DNA of 6,649 nt, taken from positions 1 to 6,649 of the forward strand of contig CALVUB010000045.1 of NCBI GenBank assembly GCA_944363385.1, in the 5' to 3' direction. The translations under genes were made by a program, and so were the position numbers. Positions within the stretch are counted from its first letter, which is position 1. Every line of letters begins with the position of its first letter. The notes under the pieces were generated by a model. That model worked only from the letters and a program-made list of their open reading frames with translations. It searched no databases and was not told the DNA's origin. This document shows positions 1 through 5,203 of this stretch, in pieces. The DNA is from an uncultured Clostridia bacterium. GTDB lineage: Bacteria > Bacillota > Clostridia > Christensenellales > UBA1242.

Positions 1-60
1 TGATTAAATGATAAAATATGATAGAAACTGGTGTAAAAATAGCAAATTATAGCATTTTTA

Positions 61-112
61 GGTGCTTGCTACGGAACCGTTATTCTGGGTTCGAGTCCCG
101 GCAGACGCACCA
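61..112 (+). pseudogene. Truncated tRNA (probable tRNA-Arg 3' part)
   Basis: The 3' half of a tRNA is clear. A five-pair T stem (85-89 with 97-101) encloses a canonical TTCGAGT loop (90-96), followed by the 3' acceptor strand CAGACGC (102-108), discriminator A109 and an encoded CCA (110-112). The matching 5' acceptor strand GCGTCTG is absent from the 60 bases upstream, and no D arm can be drawn. Bases 64-77 (cttgc followed by tacggaa) resemble the anticodon arm of a bacterial tRNA-Arg with anticodon ACG, but the 3' strand of that stem is missing. The assignment to Arg is from memory of such tRNAs. The gene cannot form a cloverleaf, so it is a relic, perhaps the far side of an integration event. 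A terminator follows seven bases after the CCA. Confidence 0.6.
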
Positions 113-113
113 A
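92..113 (+). repeat. tRNA 3'-end direct repeat, copy 1
   Basis: This 22-base stretch is identical to 322-343, exactly 230 bases downstream. It covers most of the T loop, the 3' T stem, the 3' acceptor strand, the CCA and one more A. Duplicated tRNA 3' ends are typical of tyrosine-recombinase attachment sites. No integrase gene is visible here, so the att interpretation is inference. Confidence 0.75.
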
Positions 114-118
114 AGAAT

Positions 119-145
119 AACCGCAATAAGATTTGCGGTTTTTTT
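119..145 (+). terminator. Intrinsic terminator after the tRNA relic
   Basis: An eight-pair stem (119-126 with 133-140, core CCGCAA/TTGCGG) and a six-base loop are followed by a run of T to 145. It sits seven bases after the CCA end of the tRNA relic, as expected for a tRNA transcription unit, and suggests that the relic derives from a once-transcribed gene. Confidence 0.8.
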
Positions 146-321
146 AATAAGACTTAAGCGGGACGAGAACCCAGAGAGTATAGGGCTCCCGAGAATACGA
201 AAGTATTTTTGGGAAAAGGTCGGGGTCCCCCACAGATTGTATAATCTGTGGGGTGATAAGCAAACGAGTGAAAGAGGCGGATTTGCGAGTAGCAAATCGC
301 CAAGAACGAAGATTGCGATGC
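146..321. other. Hairpin-rich non-coding stretch between tRNA ends
   Basis: No convincing protein gene is present. Three compact hairpins lie in a row. The first is 187-198 with 203-214: twelve pairs, two of them G-U when read on the plus strand, closing a GAAA tetraloop. The second is 228-238 with 243-253: eleven perfect pairs with a four-base loop. The third is 276-286 with 292-301: ten pairs with one bulged G and a five-base loop. The G-U pairs and the GNRA loop fit a plus-strand RNA. The segment is bounded by the 22-base tRNA-end repeat, so it could be a small mobile or dispersed repeat element, or a structured RNA. It matches no RNA family that I recognise. Confidence 0.45.
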
Positions 322-343
322 CGAGTCCCGGCAGACGCACCAA
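322..343 (+). repeat. tRNA 3'-end direct repeat, copy 2
   Basis: This is an exact second copy of 92-113. The tRNA similarity stops abruptly at base 322: the 5' strand of the T stem and everything before it are replaced by unrelated sequence. The copy therefore cannot be a tRNA gene and is best read as a recombination footprint or as the edge of a repeat element that carries a tRNA tail. It too is followed by its own terminator. Confidence 0.75.
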
Positions 344-352
344 GTTTATGTG

Positions 353-379
353 AAGGCACTTAAAACAAGTGCCTTTTTT
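353..379 (+). terminator. Intrinsic terminator after second tRNA end
   Basis: A nine-pair stem (353-361 with 367-375, AAGGCACTT/AAGTGCCTT) with a five-base loop runs into a T tract ending at 379. It starts ten bases after the second CCA. Its stem sequence is unrelated to the terminator at 119-145, so the two tRNA ends were not simply copied together with one terminator. Confidence 0.85.
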
Positions 380-429
380 CTATCCACAAATGATCTTGTC
401 TTTAGATTGGCAAAACAATTAGTGGTTAT

Positions 430-468
430 AAAAAACCTAAAATTGATAATCATTCAACTTTAGGTTTT
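430..468 (-). terminator. Terminator of the 583-residue protein gene
   Basis: A ten-pair stem (432-441 with 459-468, AAAACCTAAA/TTTAGGTTTT) is followed on the minus strand by a T run (complement of 430-435). It begins 14 bases after the TAG stop at 483. The flanking A/T tracts could also let it act on plus-strand transcripts arriving from the tRNA relic region. Confidence 0.75.
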
Positions 469-482
469 AAAAATTTATAAAA

Positions 483-2234
483 CTAAATTAATTCAGGATG
501 ATTTTCTTCAAATGCTTTCAAATATTCTTCTGAAATTAACTCTTGGCTCTCTCCCATACTTTCTCTTAATTCGGATAGAAATAGGCGGGAAAAGGCTTGT
601 AATAAAATTTTAGGATTGGTCAAGGCATTATAATTTTTGATGTCTTCATTTATTTTTTCTATTTCGTCAGCACTTACTTTTTCTCCAGCCTTAACTCGTC
701 GCATTATTTCATCTTTTGCATCCTTGATGAGTTTCCATTGTGTTTCGCAAAGTGTTTTTAAGGTTCTCACAACATTATTCAATAATGTATTTGCTTTGCC
801 TTTTCCAAGGTTAAGATTTCCCATTAAATCGCGTTCTGTTTCGGAAACATGTTTAGGTGGCTTTTTGGTTTTACCAAACATTGGCTCGCCAACGAATTTA
901 TAGTGAATGCCTAAGATTTTTTGCTTGGCATTCTTTATAGCTGGTGCAATAGATTTTCTTGTTTTAAGGTTTTCTATTTTCAAAAATGATTTTTCTATAC
1001 TTTTAATAGCATCCTCTATCGTTCGCACAGTTGAGCCATAAGGTGGTATTTCTCCTTCTGTTGCAATAGTAAAAGCCTCTTTAGGATTAAACTTATCGTC
1101 CTCTACAGGGGTTTCAGTAAGGGTAGGGACAGACTTGTCAAACTCAACTTCTTGCCCAGAAATCTCTTGGCAGATGTCTTTAATAGAGCTGATGGCGTTG
1201 GAAGTAAAAGGAGAGTCATTTATTATATCGCTAAGTGGGTCAACAATTGCAAACAAAACATTATCGTCAACTTCTTTGTTAAATTGGTGGCAAAGAGTTA
1301 AAAACACGGCTTCAGTTGCAGGTATAACATTTTTATCACTAATATTGTTGCTATTAAAGTTTTCTCTAACTTTTTCCTCTATTGTTTCAAGAGCAAATTT
1401 TAATAGATTAGAATTTTCATTTAAATCAAAGTTTTTTATTGCCTCTTCAATTGAAGGAGCAGGGTCGGGCAGTTCTTCATTTTGAATTAATGACACAGCT
1501 TCGCCATTTTGATAATATCTAAGCATTCTGCCATTTTTTTCAGTTGTTTGGCAGGGTGTTTCACTGGAAGAAGCGGTTGCAGAAAGCTGAACTTTTTTCT
1601 CCACTTCATTTAAGAAATTTTGAACAGCCTTTTGAACTTTTGCATCACAAGTATTTGCTATTAGCTCTAAAACTGCTTCTTGAATGTCGCCTTGAATTTG
1701 CTTAGGCTTAGAAGCAAGAATTAATCTTGTTGCCATGCTGTAAAATTCAGTAAGATTTTTGTTTTGGTCTGGCTCTGCAAGTTTTTTTGATTCGACAAGT
1801 GTTACAAGAGCTGTTGCAATGATTGAAGTGTAAAAGGAAGTTGCATTGTTCCCAGCAATAGTTTCAAAATTTTTCAATAGTGTTTCTTGAACGTCTTTGT
1901 TTAAGTGTTTGCTTTCTTCTTCGATAATTGTTTTAATCTTTGATTTTGCAGGATCTTTAGGCGAAATAAAAACTGATGCTTTTGCGATTTTTGAAGCGAG
2001 CTGGTCAATTTGCTTTTTAGATTCTTGATCAATAGAACCTGCAATGCTTTGCTGAAAGTTATTTTCAACTTCGTCAAAATATGTTTTTCTTTGGGAAATT
2101 TGTTTGTTAGCAAAAAAAGTGACAAAGTTTGAGCTGTCAGGAATTCGCCTGTCACAAAGTTCTTCAACACAAGCTTGTTGAAAGTTTTGATTGTTATAAA
2201 GTGCTTCGAGAACTCTCTGTAATTTTTCGTTCAT
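483..2234 (-). CDS. Hypothetical helical protein, 583 residues
   Basis: I do not recognise this protein. It has no signal peptide and no transmembrane segment, and it reads as mostly alpha-helical and rich in Lys, Glu, Asn and Ser, so it is probably cytosolic. Three helical blocks (about 1-215, 260-360 and 400-583) are joined by two flexible, Pro/Thr/Ser/Glu-rich linkers (about 216-262 and 361-400). A basic patch (GKTKKPPKH, 454-462) lies in the third block and could touch nucleic acid or a partner. Four Cys are scattered (22, 27, 196, 228) plus three later (315, 354, 496), with no zinc-finger spacing. The ATG at 2234 is supported by an AGGGGG ribosome site seven bases upstream and a good promoter; a terminator follows the stop. 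It is a single-gene unit by these signals. No catalytic motif is visible, so a structural, scaffold or phage/secretion-related role is possible but unsupported. Confidence 0.85.
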   Translation of the reverse strand: MNEKLQRVLEALYNNQNFQQACVEELCDRRIPDSSNFVTFFANKQISQRKTYFDEVENNFQQSIAGSIDQESKKQIDQLASKIAKASVFISPKDPAKSKIKTIIEEESKHLNKDVQETLLKNFETIAGNNATSFYTSIIATALVTLVESKKLAEPDQNKNLTEFYSMATRLILASKPKQIQGDIQEAVLELIANTCDAKVQKAVQNFLNEVEKKVQLSATASSSETPCQTTEKNGRMLRYYQNGEAVSLIQNEELPDPAPSIEEAIKNFDLNENSNLLKFALETIEEKVRENFNSNNISDKNVIPATEAVFLTLCHQFNKEVDDNVLFAIVDPLSDIINDSPFTSNAISSIKDICQEISGQEVEFDKSVPTLTETPVEDDKFNPKEAFTIATEGEIPPYGSTVRTIEDAIKSIEKSFLKIENLKTRKSIAPAIKNAKQKILGIHYKFVGEPMFGKTKKPPKHVSETERDLMGNLNLGKGKANTLLNNVVRTLKTLCETQWKLIKDAKDEIMRRVKAGEKVSADEIEKINEDIKNYNALTNPKILLQAFSRLFLSELRESMGESQELISEEYLKAFEENHPELI

Positions 2235-2241
2235 AATTTAT

Positions 2242-2247
2242 CCCCCT
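2242..2247 (-). promoter_or_regulatory. Ribosome binding site of the 583-residue gene
   Basis: AGGGGG on the minus strand lies seven bases before the ATG at 2234. It is a strong Shine-Dalgarno match that fixes the start. Confidence 0.8.
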
Positions 2248-2272
2248 AAAAAAGATTTTCTTTTTCGACTAT

Positions 2273-2301
2273 ATTATATCATTTATCAAGTTATTTTTCA
2301 A
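2273..2301 (-). promoter_or_regulatory. Sigma-A promoter of the 583-residue gene
   Basis: On the minus strand, TTGAAA (2296-2301) is separated by exactly 17 bases from a perfect TATAAT (2273-2278). The predicted start of transcription, about seven bases after the -10 box, gives a leader of roughly 30 bases containing the AGGGGG site. The same two hexamers with the same spacing precede the LRR gene at 5146. Confidence 0.75.
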
Positions 2302-2383
2302 TAGCAAAATCAAAAAAAAGTGGCCAAATAACATATTTTTATATGAATCTAACCATATTTCTGTCAATTTTGGTGTCAAAAAA

Positions 2384-3166
2384 TCATTTTAACCTGAAAA
2401 TCGTGCCAATATTTGTGGTTGCGACATCAATTTTAAGGTCTCGTCCTTCTTCAATTCCATCCCTTTGCAAGAGAGTGCAAATGGTTGAATAGGCAAGGCG
2501 AGGAGAGTTGTTTTCTTTGCTAAGGTGTGCAAGCACAAACTGTCTTGTTCCGCTGTAGGCAAGTCTTTCAAGAGCCTCTCCGCTATCAATATTTGACAGG
2601 TGACCGTTTGGGCCGTCAATTCTGCGTTTTAATGAAAGTGGATAGCGAGTGCCTTTATATAGCATATCTCTGTCATAGTTTGATTCTAGATAAATCAGCC
2701 TGCTTCCTGCAATTTTTGAGAGGATTTTGTCGTTATAGTGTCCAAGGTCAGTCACAATTGAAATCTTTTTGCCACTCTCTTCCACTGAAAAGCCATAGCA
2801 AGCTACATCGTGAGGCACTTCGATTGGAGTGACAGTCAAATCTTTAAATTGAAAATTGTTGTCAAAAATTTGTCGATTTTTAAGCGCAACTTTTTTCAGT
2901 TTGTCTTCAAGCCCAAGCCAAACTTTTTCATGGGCAAAAACTGGAAGGTTAAATTTGCTTGCAAACACATCAATTCCTTTTATATGGTCGCTATGTTCAT
3001 GCGAGACGATTATAGCGTCAATTGAAGAAGGGTCAACTGATAAAAGTTTTAGTTTTTCAATAGTTTGCCTTGCGTTTATTCCGTCATCCAGCAAAATCTT
3101 GGTATTTTCTGTTTCAATAAGCGTGCAGTTTCCGTCACTGCCAGAGCTCAAGTTTACAACTTTCAT
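2384..3166 (-). CDS. yycJ: MBL-fold metallohydrolase, YycJ/WalJ family
   Basis: This 260-residue protein matches the YycJ/WalJ (VicX) family in length and layout. The N-terminal SSGSDGNCTLIE strand leads to the metal-binding motif HEHSDH (residues 56-61: H56, H58, D60, H61). Further metal ligands are likely at H119 (PHD), D140 (VTDLGH) and H214 (LAHLSKEN). The segments ESNYDRDML (161-169) and GHLSN (188-192) are family hallmarks. Family members are reported to be manganese-dependent 5'-3' DNA exonucleases linked to mismatch repair, and in some Firmicutes they sit in the walRKHIJ operon. No other wal gene is visible here; the neighbour is a divergent metG. I place the start at the ATG at 3166 because it begins the conserved MKVxxLSSGSxGN motif. 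The longer TTG-started form from 3202 would add 12 non-conserved residues. No good ribosome site precedes the ATG. Confidence 0.9.
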   Translation of the reverse strand: MKVVNLSSGSDGNCTLIETENTKILLDDGINARQTIEKLKLLSVDPSSIDAIIVSHEHSDHIKGIDVFASKFNLPVFAHEKVWLGLEDKLKKVALKNRQIFDNNFQFKDLTVTPIEVPHDVACYGFSVEESGKKISIVTDLGHYNDKILSKIAGSRLIYLESNYDRDMLYKGTRYPLSLKRRIDGPNGHLSNIDSGEALERLAYSGTRQFVLAHLSKENNSPRLAYSTICTLLQRDGIEEGRDLKIDVATTNIGTIFRLK

Positions 3167-3201
3167 GGCTTTAAATATAGCACAATTTGACAAAAAAAGC
3201 A

Positions 3202-3207
3202 ATTATA
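3202..3207 (-). promoter_or_regulatory. Possible -10 box for yycJ
   Basis: A perfect TATAAT on the minus strand lies 35 bases before the yycJ ATG. The hexamer 17 bases further upstream (GGTTTT) is a poor -35. A second candidate, TTGCTT-17-TATATT, ends only seven bases before the ATG and would produce an almost leaderless mRNA. This TATAAT also overlaps the stop codon of the possible small ORF at 3203-3358. Confidence 0.35.
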
Positions 3208-3358
3208 GAGGCAAATTTTGTAGAAAAACCTTGCAAAATCCACTTTCGCTTGCAAAAAAAGCTTCTGTCGGTGTTAGGGTTAAGGCAAGCACGGTCATCA
3301 TCCAAACAAAAAGGCAGAAAAAAGCTATAGCGATAATGATAAATAAACGATTTTTCAC
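3203..3358 (-). CDS. Possible small membrane peptide, 51 residues
   Basis: An ORF with a GTG start at 3358 encodes a peptide with a basic start (KNR, 2-4), a long hydrophobic helix (about 5-29, Ile/Phe/Leu/Val-rich with WMM) and a short tail containing one Cys (residue 42). This is the profile of a small single-span membrane or secreted peptide. An in-frame stop lies three codons upstream, so GTG is the only reasonable start. Its TAA ends 36 bases before the yycJ ATG, on the same strand, so the two could share an mRNA. Against it, there is no clear ribosome site, and any T-rich strand yields Phe/Leu/Ile-rich peptides by chance. Confidence 0.3.
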   Translation of the reverse strand: MKNRLFIIIAIAFFCLFVWMMTVLALTLTPTEAFFASESGFCKVFLQNLPL

Positions 3359-3460
3359 AACTTTATTTTAACATCTTTGTCACTGGCAATTTTAATAAAA
3401 AGCAACATTTTTTTGTTCAAAGTCCTCACATTTTGTCGAAGAGAACTTTTCTTTTTTTAT

Positions 3461-3490
3461 TTGACAAAACTCAAGCGGTGGTGATAAAAT
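3461..3490 (+). promoter_or_regulatory. Sigma-A promoter of metG
   Basis: A consensus TTGACA (3461-3466) and TAAAAT (3485-3490) are separated by 18 bases. Transcription should start near 3497, leaving a leader of only about 11 bases. That leaves no room for a T-box or S-box riboswitch of the kind that controls many Firmicutes synthetase or methionine genes. Confidence 0.75.
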
Positions 3491-3497
3491 AACTTTT

Positions 3498-3502
3498 AGG
3501 AG
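3498..3502 (+). promoter_or_regulatory. Ribosome binding site of metG
   Basis: AGGAG lies five bases before the ATG at 3508 and supports that start. Confidence 0.75.
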
Positions 3503-3507
3503 AAATT

Positions 3508-5079
3508 ATGAAAGAGAAGTTTTATATCACAACACCAATTTATTATCCAAGCAACAAATTTACTCTAGGCAATTGTTATACAACAGTTATTTGTGACACC
3601 ATTGCAAGATTCAACAGAAAACAGGGTAAAGATGTTTTTTTCTTGACAGGAACAGATGAGCATGGTCAAAAAATCAGCCTTTCTGCAGAGAAGGCTGGCA
3701 AAAGCGAAAAACAGTATCTTGACGAAATGATTGCCGATGCCAAGGCGCTTTGGTCACTTCTTGGCATTACTTATGATAAATTTATCAGAACGACAGATGA
3801 CTATCATGAAAAAGCAGTTCAAAAAATTTTCAACAAACTATATGAAAAGGGTTACATCTATAAGGGCAAATACAGCGGACTTTACTGCACGCCATGTGAA
3901 TCTTTTTGGACTGAAAGCCAGCTTGTGGACGGAAAATGTCCAGATTGTGGCAGAGAGGTTAAGCTTCAAGAGGAAGAGGCTTACTTTTTCAAACTTTCTG
4001 AGTTTTCTGACAAACTTTTAGCGCTTTACAAAGAAAATCCAACTTTCTTGCTTCCTTCGACCAGAGTTAACGAAATGGTCAACAATTTTATCAAACCAGG
4101 ACTGCAAGACCTTTGCGTTTCAAGAACCTCGGTCAAGTGGGGCGTGCCTGTTGAATTTGACCCAAAACATACAATTTATGTTTGGATTGATGCTCTTTCC
4201 AACTATATCACAGCACTTGGATATGAAAGCGATGACGACTCGCTGTTCAAAAAGTTTTGGCCAGCAGATGTCCACATTATCGGCAAAGAAATTGTCCGCT
4301 TCCACGCAATAATTTGGCCGGCAATGCTTATGGCACTTGACCTTCCACTTCCAAAACAAATTTTTGGACATGGATGGATGCTGTTTGGTGGAGACAAACT
4401 CTCAAAAAGCAAAACTGCAAATGTCAAAGAGTGTGTTGATCCAAGAATTTTAGCGCCAAGATATTCTCGTGATTCGGTCCGATACATTTTGCTTCGAGAA
4501 ATTCCTTTTGGTTCTGACGGCAACTACTCAACAGAAAATTTCTTGACCAAATTTAATGCCGACCTTTGCAACAACTTTGGAAATCTTGTTTCAAGAACTT
4601 TTTCAATGCTTAAAAAATATTTTGACTCTGTTGTGCCAGCAGTCAAAGAATATGGCGCAAACGAAATTGAATTGCAAAACAAAGTTTTGAAAGAAAAGGA
4701 CAATGTGCTTGCATATATGCAGAGCTATGATGTTTCAAAAGCAATCACATCAATCTTCAACATCTTTTCAGAGGCAAACACCTACATTCAACTTGCTCAG
4801 CCTTGGGCTGTTGCAAAACAAGAAGGTCAAGAAGAGAGCCTTAAAGCCATTATGCGCAGTTTGCTTGAATGCATAAGACTGGGTTGTGAACTGCTTGAGC
4901 CTTTCATGCCAGATTCATCACAAAAAGTGCTTTCTGCTCTTGGAATTGAAAACAAAGAGTTCTCAAATCTCGATAAATTTGAAGGACTTAAAGCAGGGCA
5001 AAAACTTTCAGAACTTTCCATACTTTTTCCTCGCCTTGACATTGCAAAAGAACTTGAAGAGCTTGCAAAACTAAGTTAA
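3508..5079 (+). CDS. metG: Methionyl-tRNA synthetase
   Basis: This cytosolic class I synthetase charges tRNA-Met and initiator tRNA with methionine, using ATP. The Rossmann-fold core begins at ITTPIYYPS (7-15). The HIGH-equivalent is TLGN (19-22), and FFLTGTDEHGQK (44-55) follows. A zinc insert contains CTPC (127-130) and CPDC (144-147). Further landmarks are YVWIDALSNY (224-233), DVHIIGKEIVRFHAIIWPAML (254-274) and the KMSKS-equivalent KLSKS (297-301). An anticodon-binding helical domain follows (about 345-523), with the family's QPWA at 431-434. At 523 residues it lacks the C-terminal tRNA-binding OB-fold domain found in longer (about 650-residue) Firmicutes enzymes; short forms are well known. 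The unusual point is the loss of both His of HIGH. It has its own promoter, short leader and terminator, so it appears monocistronic and divergent from yycJ. Confidence 0.97.
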   Translation: MKEKFYITTPIYYPSNKFTLGNCYTTVICDTIARFNRKQGKDVFFLTGTDEHGQKISLSAEKAGKSEKQYLDEMIADAKALWSLLGITYDKFIRTTDDYHEKAVQKIFNKLYEKGYIYKGKYSGLYCTPCESFWTESQLVDGKCPDCGREVKLQEEEAYFFKLSEFSDKLLALYKENPTFLLPSTRVNEMVNNFIKPGLQDLCVSRTSVKWGVPVEFDPKHTIYVWIDALSNYITALGYESDDDSLFKKFWPADVHIIGKEIVRFHAIIWPAMLMALDLPLPKQIFGHGWMLFGGDKLSKSKTANVKECVDPRILAPRYSRDSVRYILLREIPFGSDGNYSTENFLTKFNADLCNNFGNLVSRTFSMLKKYFDSVVPAVKEYGANEIELQNKVLKEKDNVLAYMQSYDVSKAITSIFNIFSEANTYIQLAQPWAVAKQEGQEESLKAIMRSLLECIRLGCELLEPFMPDSSQKVLSALGIENKEFSNLDKFEGLKAGQKLSELSILFPRLDIAKELEELAKLS

Positions 5080-5102
5080 AAAAGAGCGCGCAAGCTCTTT
5101 TT
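5080..5102 (+). terminator. Intrinsic terminator of metG
   Basis: An eight-pair stem (5080-5087 with 5094-5101, AAAAGAGC/GCTCTTTT) with a six-base loop and a T run to 5102 starts directly after the metG TAA. It separates metG from the LRR gene, which has its own promoter. Confidence 0.75.
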
Positions 5103-5145
5103 GAGCCATTTTGTTGCAATAGTTGCACCAAAATCTGTTTAAACC

Positions 5146-5174
5146 TTGAAATCTTGACTTTCTTATGTTATAAT
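5146..5174 (+). promoter_or_regulatory. Sigma-A promoter of the LRR gene
   Basis: TTGAAA (5146-5151), a 17-base spacer and a perfect TATAAT (5169-5174) are followed about 30 bases later by the ATG. Hexamers and spacing are the same as at the promoter of the 583-residue gene. Confidence 0.75.
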
Positions 5175-5191
5175 CAAATTGATATAACCAA

Positions 5192-5196
5192 AGGAG
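5192..5196 (+). promoter_or_regulatory. Ribosome binding site of the LRR gene
   Basis: AGGAG, inside the purine run AAAGGAGAGAG, lies seven bases before the ATG at 5204. It fixes the start. Confidence 0.8.
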
Positions 5197-5203
5197 AGAG
5201 AAA

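Noticed and set aside
18..359. Overlapping reading frames of 71-111 residues on both strands
   Set aside because: They run through the tRNA ends, terminators and hairpins. Peptides such as CRDSNPE are the usual antisense translation of a tRNA T arm, and no ribosome site precedes them.
2302..2383. Terminator between yycJ and the 583-residue gene
   Set aside because: No stable stem followed by a T run could be drawn on the minus strand. Read-through from yycJ is therefore possible, although the downstream gene has its own promoter.
2527..3025. Plus-strand frames of 71-101 residues opposite yycJ
   Set aside because: They are antisense to a well-conserved coding region and show no ribosome sites or recognisable protein features.
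3167..3202. Longer yycJ start at a TTG codon (12 extra residues)
   Set aside because: The family begins at MKVxxLSSGSxGN, which matches the ATG at 3166. The extra residues come from a T-rich run, with no ribosome site before the TTG.
3439..3460. Weak hairpin plus T run before metG as a terminator
   Set aside because: Only about five pairs, mostly A-T with one G-U, can form. It lies upstream of the promoter and no plus-strand gene ends there.
3359..3507. T-box or S-box riboswitch controlling metG
   Set aside because: The promoter lies so close that the leader is about 11 bases, and no stem I/antiterminator or S-box motif is visible.
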